Notes: generated from the sequence alone by a model not told the origin. DNA of 64,000 nt from Microbulbifer sp. Q7 (GCF_001639145.1 NZ_LROY01000002.1:776501-840500); one strand, 5' to 3'; shown: positions 48,032-57,126, counted from the first letter of the stretch. Program-made: numbers and translations.

Positions 48032-48810
48032 TCGACCTCGGCGATAAAATCCGCCAGTCAGCCACCCGCCTGATAGGCCGGCTTTACCGCATCATCGAAT
48101 CCCAGGAAGAAGTCGCCACCCGTAGCTTGGTCGACAGCTTGCAAAAGCAGGAAGTTCTGGAAAATCTCCTGGAGCAGAGCAAGCCCGCGCGGCTGCCGGG
48201 CAGTGAGGATCTTCACTACCTGCTAGCGACCCCATTCCGCTACCCACCACTGCCCTGGGGTTCTCGCTTCGGCGGAACCGCTGAGAGTGGTATTTTCTAC
48301 GGCAGCAAAACCATCGGTACGGTGCTGGCCGAGGCCGCTTACTATCGTCTCCTGTTTATCAGCGATATGGAGCAGCCGCCCGCAGCGCCGGTCACCAGCT
48401 TCCATCAGGTCTTTTCCGCCAAATACTGCGCCGACCCCGGTATTCGACTGCAGCAAACAGAGTGGCAAGAACACTGGCCACAAGTCACCCACCCGACCGA
48501 ATACCGCTATTGCCAGCAACTCGGTGCCCTGATGCGCGAGAGCGGCATCCAGGGGCTGGAAACCCCGTCCGCCCGCGCACTATCCGCGGGGCTGGCTGAA
48601 CTACCAATCAATGGTGGCGAAGGCATCAATGTTGCTTTGTTCGAACCTCTGGCACTCCTGCGCCGCCCCCCTACCATGGAGGCCGAAGTCACGGCTGAAA
48701 CACGCGTCGACCGCGTCACTTTCCTGGTGAAAAGTGGGAGCAGTGTCCACTCAAAATCTTTCGACCGCGAAGCGTTCCTGTCTTCCGGCCGCTTGCCGCA
48801 ACCTGCCTGA
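48028..48810 (+). CDS. RES-domain toxin
   Basis: RES toxins degrade or ADP-ribosylate with NAD+ and cause growth arrest when freed from the antitoxin. The 260-residue protein has the RES signature residues: Arg in LPWGSRFGG, Glu in TVLAEAAYYR and Ser in the C-terminal QGLETPSARA segment, plus ESGIFYGS. GTG at 48028 overlaps the antitoxin stop. The N-terminal 70 residues form a helical extension. The family assignment rests on motif order and operon context. Confidence 0.9.
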   Translation: MIDLGDKIRQSATRLIGRLYRIIESQEEVATRSLVDSLQKQEVLENLLEQSKPARLPGSEDLHYLLATPFRYPPLPWGSRFGGTAESGIFYGSKTIGTVLAEAAYYRLLFISDMEQPPAAPVTSFHQVFSAKYCADPGIRLQQTEWQEHWPQVTHPTEYRYCQQLGALMRESGIQGLETPSARALSAGLAELPINGGEGINVALFEPLALLRRPPTMEAEVTAETRVDRVTFLVKSGSSVHSKSFDREAFLSSGRLPQPA

Positions 48811-48828
48811 GTGGGTTGGTGGGTAACC

Positions 48829-49767
48829 ATGCGATATCTCACTGAGCTGAGCGAAAAAGCCTTTCTTGAAGCCGCGAGAAATGTCCCTTATCAACAAATC
48901 AATTCTGACCTGTTCCCCGGCATTGACCTCTGGATCCGTCGCGACGATCTGATCGACCCCATCATCTCCGGCAATAAAGCCTACAAGCTTCTGTTCAACC
49001 TGCTTGAAGCTCGAAAGCAGGGCAAAGACACCATCGTCACCTGTGGCGGTGCCTGGTCAAATCACATACACGCCACCGCCGCGGCTGGCCAGCGATTTGG
49101 GTTTAAAACCATCGGCATCATCCGGGGTGAAAGGCCCCCGGTTCCAAGTGCCATGCTGCAGGACGCGGAGCGGTTTGGGATGGAGCTGCGGTTTGTGTCG
49201 CGCTCCGAGTACCGCAGACGTAATGAACCGGACTTCGTTGGTAGTTTGGGACTGAGCGGGAATGACAGCTGGTTTGTGCCAGAAGGGGGCGCGAACGCAC
49301 AAGGTGCACAGGGCGTAAGGCTGCTGGGAAAGACAATTGCGGCCACTAGCCCTGTGCGATTTGATGAATGCTGGCTTGCCTGTGGGACAGGACTCACGTT
49401 AGGTGCGCTCGCTTCTAGCCTACCGAAAACTACGAAGGCTGTGGGGGTTGCCGTTCTAAAAGCCGAAAGAAGCATCGCGGCTGCGATTTCCGAGTGGGGT
49501 GGGTATGCGGTGTCGAGTAAAGATATAGAATTGATTGCCGATGGGCATTGCGGTGGCTATGGAAAGGTTGATGAATCTTTGATCGTTTTCCTTGGTGAGA
49601 TAGGGCAACAGACTGGCGTTGTCCTCGACCAGATATATACGGGGAAGGCAGGGAAGTCATTAATGAGAGGTTGCTCACAAAAACAGCAGAAAAGAGGAGT
49701 TTTACGTCGGCAACATGTGCTGCTGCTACACACAGGTGGACTGCAGGGACGCCGAGGGTGCAAATAA
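48829..49767 (+). CDS. ACC deaminase / D-cysteine desulfhydrase family PLP enzyme
   Basis: The 312-residue fold-type II PLP enzyme has the catalytic Lys in ISGNKAYKLLFNL, the NH-loop GGAWSNHIHATAAAGQRFG, phosphate-binding ACGTGLTLGAL and the terminal HTGGLQGRRG. Family members deaminate 1-aminocyclopropane-1-carboxylate or desulfurate D-cysteine; the residues that separate these cannot be judged here. ATG at 48829 (MRYLTELSEK) is preferred over an in-frame GTG/ATG six codons earlier in the toxin's 3' end. It directly follows the RES toxin; co-transcription is likely. Codon use becomes more AT-rich towards its 3' end. Confidence 0.85.
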   Translation: MRYLTELSEKAFLEAARNVPYQQINSDLFPGIDLWIRRDDLIDPIISGNKAYKLLFNLLEARKQGKDTIVTCGGAWSNHIHATAAAGQRFGFKTIGIIRGERPPVPSAMLQDAERFGMELRFVSRSEYRRRNEPDFVGSLGLSGNDSWFVPEGGANAQGAQGVRLLGKTIAATSPVRFDECWLACGTGLTLGALASSLPKTTKAVGVAVLKAERSIAAAISEWGGYAVSSKDIELIADGHCGGYGKVDESLIVFLGEIGQQTGVVLDQIYTGKAGKSLMRGCSQKQQKRGVLRRQHVLLLHTGGLQGRRGCK

Positions 49768-49982
49768 AATAGCAGTCCTGCGCTAGTGTTGTGCGAAATT
49801 TGATCTGTTAATAGCTCTCTTTACCAATCCTGTTCCCCTGCGTCACCGGTTCGACTCGTGCTTTGGCTTAAGGCATAATTGCCTGTCAAATTAAGGGTTT
49901 GCTGGCCGTTTCCTGACCAGATTGTTATCCAGACGAATACTAAAAACTGCACCAGCCCAAATTCGGGCACCACGGGGGAGCG

Positions 49983-50855
49983 GTGTCGGAATTCCAAAAC
50001 ATCGGCCTGATCGGCCGCACTGAAAGTGACAGCGCAGTCCTCTCGCTCAAGCGCCTGATGGCCTTCCTAGAGCGAGAGGGTTACTCCGTTGTGCTCGAAA
50101 AAAATACAGCCAATGATGTGGCGGGTCACAATGCGCGCGTATCTAGTAAAGACAAGCTCGGAGAACTTTGCGACCTCGTAATCGTTGTCGGAGGCGACGG
50201 CAGCCTGCTAGCCGCCGCCCGTGCCCTCGCCAAGTTCAGTGTTCCGCTCCTGGGAATCAACCGGGGCCGGCTTGGATTCCTCACCGATATCACTCCCGAT
50301 GAAATCGAAGAAAAAGTAGGTGAAGTGCTTTCCGGCAAATACATGGCCGAAAGCCGTTTCCTTCTCGACATGTCTCTTAGGCGAGGTGGAAAGCCGATAT
50401 ATCATGGCTCCGCACTAAATGATGTGGTACTTCATTCGAGTGAAATTCGCATGGTCGAATTTGACCTCTATATCGATGGTCAATTTGTATATACGCAGCG
50501 CTCGGACGGTTTAGTTGTTTCAACTCCCACTGGATCCACAGCATACGCACTTTCCGGCGGGGGCCCCATCATGCACCCAAAACTGGATGCAATCGTTTTA
50601 GTTCCCCTAAACCCTCATACGCTTAGCAGTCGTCCCATTGTGGTGGAGGGGAGTTGTGAATTCAAAATAATAGTTGGTGAACACAACCTTGCTGATGCAA
50701 GAGTAACGTGTGATGGTCATGACAGGGTGTCAGTTGAGGCGGGGGATATTTTACGTATTCATAAGAAGCCTCACAGGATGACATTAATACATCCGCTTGG
50801 TCACAATTTTTACGAGACGTGCCGGTCCAAATTGGCTTGGAATTTGGTTTTATGA
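49983..50855 (+). CDS. nadK: NAD kinase
   Basis: NadK makes NADP from NAD. The 290-residue protein has the GGDG motif (VVGGDGSLLAAAR, residues 70-73), GINRGRLGFLTDI, the NE/D-type site in YHGSALNDVVLH, and TPTGSTAYALSGGGPI. GTG at 49983 follows CGGGGGAG. The first half is GC-rich and the last 200 bases are AT-rich. Its stop overlaps the first glycosyltransferase start (ATGA), which is unusual because nadK is normally next to housekeeping genes such as recN or grpE. Confidence 0.96.
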   Translation: MSEFQNIGLIGRTESDSAVLSLKRLMAFLEREGYSVVLEKNTANDVAGHNARVSSKDKLGELCDLVIVVGGDGSLLAAARALAKFSVPLLGINRGRLGFLTDITPDEIEEKVGEVLSGKYMAESRFLLDMSLRRGGKPIYHGSALNDVVLHSSEIRMVEFDLYIDGQFVYTQRSDGLVVSTPTGSTAYALSGGGPIMHPKLDAIVLVPLNPHTLSSRPIVVEGSCEFKIIVGEHNLADARVTCDGHDRVSVEAGDILRIHKKPHRMTLIHPLGHNFYETCRSKLAWNLVL

Positions 50856-51559
50856 TTTCCGTAGTCGTTACGTTCCATAATGAACGGACTCTTGCTCAAA
50901 TTACGTTGAACTCAATTCTCCGTTGTAGAGAGTATTGTGAAAAATTTGAGGAGTCTGTCGAATTAGTGGTTGTTTTTGATTCGGTTGATGCTGAGACAAA
51001 ATGTATTGTTGAGGCACATCCATGTGTAAAGTCAAGTGACGTAGTATTAGACGTGGATTATGGAGATTTGGGTTTTTCGCGCAACAAAGGTATTTCTGCA
51101 GCAAATGGTGATTTTGTCGCGATTCTTGATGGCGATGATTTGTATTCAGAGAATTGGCTGTATGCAGCAAAGGAGCTGATAGCTCGCATAGGTCGGCATA
51201 TTATTTGTCACCCAGAAGTTGTAGTTAATTTCGGGAAATATAATTCCTACGCTTGGCAAATAGATCAAGACGATTCAAGTTTTGATCGCGATGGACTCCT
51301 CTTCTCTAATTATTGGACTTCTTGGGTGGTTGCGCACAAGGAGGTTTTTGAAAGTGTTGGGTATGCGGAAAGCAATCACCGTCGGCAGGGATTTGGCCAT
51401 GAAGATTGGCATTGGAATTGCTGCACTATAGAGGCGGGCTACATCCATAAAGTTGTTCCTCAGACTAGCGGCTTTTACAGAAGGAAGCACTCTTCGCTTT
51501 TGAGTGAGCAATTACAGAATAAAGTTTATATCAGAAAAACAGATTTTTTCCGTGTTTAA
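50852..51559 (+). CDS. GT2-family glycosyltransferase
   Basis: This cytoplasmic transferase adds a sugar to a lipid-linked or growing glycan. The 235-residue GT-A fold protein begins SVVVTFHNERTLAQITLNSI, has the family motif LGFSRNKGISAANGDFVAIL with the metal-binding DGDD and a later GFGHEDWHWNC acceptor/catalytic region. The ATG at 50852 overlaps the nadK stop. It closely parallels the N-terminal half of the fused transferase encoded at 53094. The locus from here on is clearly AT-richer than the genes upstream, suggesting horizontal transfer. Confidence 0.9.
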   Translation: MISVVVTFHNERTLAQITLNSILRCREYCEKFEESVELVVVFDSVDAETKCIVEAHPCVKSSDVVLDVDYGDLGFSRNKGISAANGDFVAILDGDDLYSENWLYAAKELIARIGRHIICHPEVVVNFGKYNSYAWQIDQDDSSFDRDGLLFSNYWTSWVVAHKEVFESVGYAESNHRRQGFGHEDWHWNCCTIEAGYIHKVVPQTSGFYRRKHSSLLSEQLQNKVYIRKTDFFRV

Positions 51560-51561
51560 GT

Positions 51562-53073
51562 ATGATTTTTAGATTGCTGTACAAATTATCCTTAGTGATA
51601 TATCGACACTTCTTAAGGCCTGTCATTAGGCGTCTACCCGGCAGGCTTTCCTATCGCATTGTGGCCGGCTTGCACCGTTTAAGGCGTGTGCTGTTCATTA
51701 GCCAAGATGACTCGGCCCAAGCCATGGGTTGGCCGGTACATTATTCAGCAGAAAAGAGAAAATGTATCCCGGATTGGCTTCGTGAAGAAATGCTCTCATT
51801 GGCACGCCTTGAGTATGAAATTAATCCTAATGTAATCCAGAATCGTGGTTTTGAATTTGCTCCGCTTGCGATCCACCCTGCGGGAGGTCGTGTTTACAGG
51901 AAGCTCATGCATTTGGTGGTGCAAAGGGAGGGGTATGATTACATATTGGTTGCACCCTGGATAAAAATGGGCGGTGCCGATTTGGTGACCTTATGCCACC
52001 TTCGTTATTTAGCAAAACGTAGAGTTAGAGCCTTACTGATTTTAACAGAGGCAAGTCATTCTACTTGGCTCGATAAGGTTCCAAAAGAGATTGATGTATT
52101 GCAGTTTGGGCAGGAGGCCTCGTGGCTGTCAGCTCTTGAGCAAGAGTCAGTGCTGATGCGCCTGTTAATCCAGTTGGAACCACGCTGTGTTCATAATATT
52201 AATTCGCGGCTCGCATGGAATTGTATTAGGAGTAGTGGAAAAACGCTGGCAGCAGTTTCGAATGTATATGTTTCACTTTACTGCGATGACTACGATAAGG
52301 ACGGTTGTCCAGTTGGGTATGGTCGTGAATTCTTGCGAGAGTCGGCTCCATATATCCGAAAAATTTTTACTGACAATAGTAACTATCCGGAGCAGATCTG
52401 CGCGACTTATGGGCTTCCTTTGACCTTATTTGAAGTGGTGAGGATTCCCACTGACGAATCCCTGCTGAAGTTGCCTATCAGAAGGGCGGAAGGAATTCGA
52501 AAAGTGATATGGTCGGGAAGGTTTGATCCTCAAAAAAGGCCGGACCTTCTTCTGCAGGTGGCTAAGATCTTGCCGGAGGTAGAGTTTCATGTATACGGAC
52601 AGGCTGTTGTCAGTGGAAGAAACAAGCTAAGCCATTTTGAGTCTCAAAAGAATATCACCGTATTCCCGCCTTACTCAAATTTTCATGCCGTTGCAAGAAA
52701 TTATAGAGTGTTACTTAATACATCAGCATGGGACGGCCTACCAAATATATTGGTGGAAGCCGCTGCGTCGGGCATGATTATTGTGACCTCCAACGTCGGT
52801 GGAATTGCTGACCTCGTGGATGAGCGTACGGGCTGGTTAGTTCATGAGCATAGCGACCCCAAAGCATATGCGGAAGCCATTGTCAGTTGTTTTTCAGATA
52901 TGGTTGATTGGAGCAAAAAGGGTGAGAGCGCAAGGTCGCGAGTTTTAGAGAACCACTCTTGGGGCGCTTTTGAGTGTAAGTTGGATGAGGTTTTTACCAC
53001 TACCTTACCGCTGAACGCTGATTCCTTGCCGCAAAGGAAGCCGCAGATGGCCGAAAATAGAGTATCAGATTAA
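51562..53073 (+). CDS. GT4-family glycosyltransferase
   Basis: The 503-residue GT-B protein has an N-terminal helical extension, a first Rossmann half with ILVAPWIKMGGADLVTLCHL, and the nucleotide-sugar half with VIWSGRFDPQKRPDLLLQVA, the EX7E-like SAWDGLPNILVEAAASGM and SNVGGIADLVDE. It starts three bases after the GT2 gene stop. It resembles the C-terminal half of the next protein, so the pair 50852/51562 corresponds to the fused gene that follows. Donor and acceptor cannot be read from the sequence. Confidence 0.9.
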   Translation: MIFRLLYKLSLVIYRHFLRPVIRRLPGRLSYRIVAGLHRLRRVLFISQDDSAQAMGWPVHYSAEKRKCIPDWLREEMLSLARLEYEINPNVIQNRGFEFAPLAIHPAGGRVYRKLMHLVVQREGYDYILVAPWIKMGGADLVTLCHLRYLAKRRVRALLILTEASHSTWLDKVPKEIDVLQFGQEASWLSALEQESVLMRLLIQLEPRCVHNINSRLAWNCIRSSGKTLAAVSNVYVSLYCDDYDKDGCPVGYGREFLRESAPYIRKIFTDNSNYPEQICATYGLPLTLFEVVRIPTDESLLKLPIRRAEGIRKVIWSGRFDPQKRPDLLLQVAKILPEVEFHVYGQAVVSGRNKLSHFESQKNITVFPPYSNFHAVARNYRVLLNTSAWDGLPNILVEAAASGMIIVTSNVGGIADLVDERTGWLVHEHSDPKAYAEAIVSCFSDMVDWSKKGESARSRVLENHSWGAFECKLDEVFTTTLPLNADSLPQRKPQMAENRVSD

Positions 53074-53093
53074 AGGTATGGCGGAACGTGAGC

Positions 53094-55259
53094 ATGAAAA
53101 ATAAAGAAATCGATGTAAGTATTGTTTTGAATATGCACCGTGAGTCGTCGTATTTACGGCCGACCCTCGAATCGTTAAAGGAGTGTATCCTCCACGCTAA
53201 GAAGAATGACATCTCCGTCGAGCTGGTCGCGGTGTTTGACAGATCAGACGAATTTACACGCGAGGTTTTTTTCAGTGTAGATCATTCGTTTTGTGAAGAG
53301 CTGAAGATTGTGGAAGTTGATGTGGGCTCTTTAGGGTTAGCCAGAAACGCCGGTATTTCGCATGCTTCGGGAGAATATATATGGACTTCCGACGCAGACG
53401 ACCTGGTTTCGTCCAATTGTATAGTAGAGCTGCTTCGAACTGCGCAATCACATAATTCCGACAAGGCTGTTGTATTTGTTGAGTATCTTTGTGCCTTTGG
53501 AGAGCCATACCATGTTGTGCGATACGTTGGCTCGGAGTGTTTGACACCAGCAGACTTTGCTTTGCAGCATTCATATGTTTCTCGAATATTTGTCGCTCGA
53601 TCAATTTTTAATGATCTGCAATATAAGGATTTACAGCTGACGCAAGGCTTTGCTTATGAAGATTGGGATCTTAATTGCCGGTTGCTGGCAAGTGGCTATG
53701 AATTTATCGTTGCTAAAGACACAGCATTCTTTTACCGGCAGCGTGAAGGTAGCCTGCTAAAGCAAGCTAATTCTATTTCCTCTAAATTAATACCTCATAA
53801 TAGTTTATTTGAGCCCGAAGCATTCTGCGTAGCCATGCGCAGCCACGATCTGAGTGCTGAGTCGTCCGGAGAATTTTTTAGAAAACGGAAGCAGATACTC
53901 AGTGAAAACAACACTGAATCTTTCATGCGATCTGAGCAGCTCCGGGGCTTTCTGCTGGATGCGGCGCGGTTAGATCCGGAGGTGGAGCTCTCTTCTGTTG
54001 AGGCTGCAAGCAGCTACAGTCCGGTTCCTTGGCGAGAGGACCATTGGGGGATGCAGCTTGGGACATTGTTTAGTTTGATGGGGCGTCATTCCTTTACTGA
54101 TGTAGTGCTTTTACCATGGCTGCGTCCGGGCGGTGCCGAGAAGTATATATTGGAGGTCTTAGATGGGATCTGCCATAGTGAAACGGGCGCCAAGATACTG
54201 GTTGTAACGGGGCAATCATCCAAGACGCATGAGTGGGTGGACCGGCTACCCGAAAATGCGGTATTCATTGATCTGTTTAATACGTTCCCATCTTACGATG
54301 AGAGTGAACGGAACGCGTTGTTAGTGCGAGCTCTACTTGCGGCGGCCCAACCGAATGCAAGACTCCACCTTAAGTCTTCTCCTTTTGTGCACAATTTCTA
54401 TGATGCCTATTCGGGTGTTCTGTCTGGGGAATTTAGGCCTGTATATTATCGATTTTCGGATGGTTGTTACGAGTGGGGAGAGGAGTCATGGCGTAGCCCA
54501 TGGACTGTTCGCGTAATGCGCAAGCATCTTAAGGGGTTCTGGCGTGTTGTCACTGATTGTGATGCTATTGCGCAAATGGACGAGTCGGTACTGGGAAGCT
54601 TGCAGTCGAAGTACCACACTTTGTATGCAAATTGCCGTTTGCCAGAGCGTCCGCTGGGTTCTGAGAAGCCGAAATTTCGATTTCTATGGGCATCTCGAAT
54701 AGCCCCAGAAAAGCGCCCGGATTTACTTGTGGAGATTTCACGTGCGCTTAACTTGACTGGGTATGCCATACAGATAGATGTATTCGGTAACGTGGATGAA
54801 GGGTTGGATCCATCGCAGTTATTCGGCGTGGAGGGCGCATCCATCAACTATAAAGGGGGATTCAGCTCTTTTTATAAATTACCTCTCCAGAACTACGATG
54901 CCTTTTTATATACAAGTGCATATGATGGTTTGCCGAATATTTTGCTAGAGGCTATGTCTGTTGCCCTTCCTGTTATTGCTCCAGATGTGGGAGGCATAAG
55001 GGAGCTGGTTATAAATGGGAATACAGGGTGCCTGATAGAGAATGTTGGAAGTGGCTCAGCTTTGGTTCGAAGCTATGTGAACGCAATTGGTGCCCTATAT
55101 GCCAATTGGCCCGGCGCCGCTGATTATGCTAGGCGAGGCCGTGAGCTCATCGCGAGCAGGCACTGCTCGGAGGCATATCTGGCGTCACTGATAGAAATCT
55201 TTGAGCTCAAGCAAAGCACAAAGACTGTAAAACACGTTCCGGATATGAGTGCTGCATAA
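53094..55259 (+). CDS. Bifunctional GT2-GT4 glycosyltransferase fusion
   Basis: The 721-residue protein combines two transferases. Residues 1 to about 230 form a GT2 domain (DVSIVLNMHRESSYLRPTLE, LGLARNAGISHASGEYIWTS then DADD, GFAYEDWDLNC). From about 310 there is a GT4 domain (VVLLPWLRPGGAEKYILEVL, WASRIAPEKRPDLLVEISRA, SAYDGLPNILLEAM, PDVGGIRELV). Both halves parallel the two separate proteins encoded just upstream. Start taken at ATG 53094; a GTG two codons earlier is equally possible. The fusion may add two sugars in sequence to one acceptor. Confidence 0.9.
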   Translation: MKNKEIDVSIVLNMHRESSYLRPTLESLKECILHAKKNDISVELVAVFDRSDEFTREVFFSVDHSFCEELKIVEVDVGSLGLARNAGISHASGEYIWTSDADDLVSSNCIVELLRTAQSHNSDKAVVFVEYLCAFGEPYHVVRYVGSECLTPADFALQHSYVSRIFVARSIFNDLQYKDLQLTQGFAYEDWDLNCRLLASGYEFIVAKDTAFFYRQREGSLLKQANSISSKLIPHNSLFEPEAFCVAMRSHDLSAESSGEFFRKRKQILSENNTESFMRSEQLRGFLLDAARLDPEVELSSVEAASSYSPVPWREDHWGMQLGTLFSLMGRHSFTDVVLLPWLRPGGAEKYILEVLDGICHSETGAKILVVTGQSSKTHEWVDRLPENAVFIDLFNTFPSYDESERNALLVRALLAAAQPNARLHLKSSPFVHNFYDAYSGVLSGEFRPVYYRFSDGCYEWGEESWRSPWTVRVMRKHLKGFWRVVTDCDAIAQMDESVLGSLQSKYHTLYANCRLPERPLGSEKPKFRFLWASRIAPEKRPDLLVEISRALNLTGYAIQIDVFGNVDEGLDPSQLFGVEGASINYKGGFSSFYKLPLQNYDAFLYTSAYDGLPNILLEAMSVALPVIAPDVGGIRELVINGNTGCLIENVGSGSALVRSYVNAIGALYANWPGAADYARRGRELIASRHCSEAYLASLIEIFELKQSTKTVKHVPDMSAA

Positions 55260-56105
55260 ATGGGATTTTACTTTTACGCGCTCAAAGAGAGCATAGGACT
55301 TCTGCGTGGGGTTCGCCAAAAAGCACTTTTGGTCGGAAGTGACTTTGGTTATGGGAATTTCGGCGATGTGCTCCAGCATGTTAGTGCGATTTCGTTTCTA
55401 CGCGATAACTCTAATCTGGCCATTGTTTCTGTAAACTCAATCGCGACTATCCCTAAGCTTGTGGATATCGAAAGGATCCAGGACTCCTATGGAGTTGATT
55501 GCCTTCTGTTCGTCAGTGAAGCACCGTTAAGTGATGACAGCTGTGTATCGCTAGGGTTGGAGCAGGTGACCTCACTACATAACGTCAGTTACGTTCAGCT
55601 GTATGGAGGAGGCTTTCTCAACGAGCTATGGGGTGAATATGTTATTGGTGTGGCAGAAGCGATTCTGGAACGCCTAGATAATCCTGTTTACTTGATATCG
55701 GGACAGCAGGTATCCGAAGGGTTTGTTGATAGTGTGGTCACGCATATTCAGAGGTTCAATCCTGTATTTATTGGGGTTCGTGATTATCGGTCAGAAAAGC
55801 TTCTCAAATCCGCAGGTGTCGATACTGAATTTTCATTCGATGATGCAGTTGAGCCTCTACTAAAGATGAGAGAGCTTCTGCAGGTTGAAGCGGGGCCGGG
55901 CATGATATTTCATCTTAATATCTCCGATTACACGGGGAATGATGCTGCCATTCTGGATATAAAAGCGGATTTGGCTGCCATGTCGAGAGTGTCTTCCGGC
56001 TCCGTTCCTGTGACGTTATTGCAGGCTTATCGAGATCAAAGAGAGGAGGTTGTTGATTCAATTGAGTCAGTTAAGCGTTTGGGGGGGGGGGTTTGCTTTT
56101 TCTGA
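55260..56105 (+). CDS. Polysaccharide pyruvyltransferase, N-terminal part (frame broken at G11 tract)
   Basis: These enzymes transfer pyruvate ketals from phosphoenolpyruvate to surface glycans. This frame shows family motifs VGSDFGYGNFGDVLQHVSAI, VQLYGGGFLNELWG, YLISGQQVSEGF and GVRDYRSEKLLKSAGV. It ends prematurely after LGGGVCFF, within 14 bases of an 11-G run (56081-56091). The missing C-terminal half is encoded at once in the next frame. With 10 or 13 G the two parts join into one protein of about 620 residues. As sequenced (281 residues) it lacks the conserved C-terminal acceptor/donor region, so it is presumably OFF. It begins directly at the stop codon of the fusion transferase. Confidence 0.85.
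   Translation: MGFYFYALKESIGLLRGVRQKALLVGSDFGYGNFGDVLQHVSAISFLRDNSNLAIVSVNSIATIPKLVDIERIQDSYGVDCLLFVSEAPLSDDSCVSLGLEQVTSLHNVSYVQLYGGGFLNELWGEYVIGVAEAILERLDNPVYLISGQQVSEGFVDSVVTHIQRFNPVFIGVRDYRSEKLLKSAGVDTEFSFDDAVEPLLKMRELLQVEAGPGMIFHLNISDYTGNDAAILDIKADLAAMSRVSSGSVPVTLLQAYRDQREEVVDSIESVKRLGGGVCFF
56081..56091. repeat. Homopolymeric G11 tract (putative phase-variation switch)
   Basis: Eleven consecutive G lie inside the pyruvyltransferase reading frame. Loss of one or gain of two G restores the frame. Long G runs in surface-glycan genes are classic slipped-strand contingency sites. Confidence 0.85.
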
Positions 56106-57126
56106 TCTGCGGTTGATTCACTTGATGAACCTATTGGAGGCGCCTCGCCCAGCCAAATCATTACTGCCCCTTGTAGGGCAGTTTGCCTATTCTTGTTCGT
56201 ATCATATTACATTGTGGATGCAACTTTCTGGTATCCCATGCTGGTTGCGTGGTGAAAACGCGTATTATCGCCAGAAGCGGGAAGCGCTTGGGCTTGCTGA
56301 TAATTCTTTCGGTGAGTTTTTGAAGTTTCGAAGGCTGGCAGACCACTCACAAAAATTGGAGCTTAGGTCGAGTTGGTTGAATAGGGTAAAGCTTGTCTTG
56401 TCCAATCTGGGATTGGTCAGTAACTCGATAAATTTTCCTATGCCGGCACATAATAGCGCTAGACTCGATTTTACGTACAAAGGCGAGCCTTCGCTAAGCG
56501 AGCGTTTGAACTCCTTATGGAATGAGAAATTACGTTTAGTTGAGTTGTTGGAGGGAGAGCGGGCTAGAGCCAATCTTTCTTCTCTGAAGTTGGCTGAATT
56601 GGAGCAGGAAATTGAGGTTCTTATCGGGCGAAGCCAGAGTATGGTCGCGCGAATTGGAGATTTAGAGGCCGAAAATGAGGGGCTGATCCGGCGAAGCCAG
56701 GTCATGGGTGCGCGCATCAGTGAGCTAGAAGGTCACTCGGAAGCCTTTCGAGTTCGGAAGCTTGCTTTAATTGAGCGCATAACTAGATTAGGGCATGATT
56801 TTCATGCGGTTCAGTCCGATCGCAATTGGATTCACTCGGAGCTGGGGCGTGTAAATAAAGAGAATACACGTCTTCAAGCTGAAGTTGCCCAGTGCTGGGA
56901 TGCTCAAGTGGCCGCGCAGTCCCAGATAAACTTGTTATACCAAAGCACATCCTGGCAGTTGGCACGTCCGGTGCGGGTACTGGTTAGATATTATAGAACT
57001 CGTCGATTTGACGCTGCTGGTAACGTTGGGCTGTTTGAGGCGTTACGGAGGGTTGCCCGAAAATTGCGTGTGCCGGCCAAGGTTCGCTCATTTGTAGGGC
57101 GAAAACTTGAGGTTTGCCGCCGATAA
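56092..57126 (+). CDS. Polysaccharide pyruvyltransferase, C-terminal part with coiled-coil tail (out of frame)
   Basis: Read after the G run, this frame continues the transferase: SDLRLIHLMNLLEAPRPAKS, then CSYHITLWMQLSGIPCWLRG and ENAYYRQKREAL, matching the conserved C-terminal SYH...GIP...K region of pyruvyltransferases. Beyond it is a predicted coiled coil with near-repeats (IGRSQSMVARIGDLEAENEG then IRRSQVMGARISELEGHSEA). The tail has a WQLARPVRVL motif like those at the ends of some glycan chain-length or O-antigen proteins. No good independent start or ribosome-binding site exists, so the part is expressed only when the G tract is in the other phase or by translational frameshift. Confidence 0.8.
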   Translation, partial: FAFSDLRLIHLMNLLEAPRPAKSLLPLVGQFAYSCSYHITLWMQLSGIPCWLRGENAYYRQKREALGLADNSFGEFLKFRRLADHSQKLELRSSWLNRVKLVLSNLGLVSNSINFPMPAHNSARLDFTYKGEPSLSERLNSLWNEKLRLVELLEGERARANLSSLKLAELEQEIEVLIGRSQSMVARIGDLEAENEGLIRRSQVMGARISELEGHSEAFRVRKLALIERITRLGHDFHAVQSDRNWIHSELGRVNKENTRLQAEVAQCWDAQVAAQSQINLLYQSTSWQLARPVRVLVRYYRTRRFDAAGNVGLFEALRRVARKLRVPAKVRSFVGRKLEVCRR

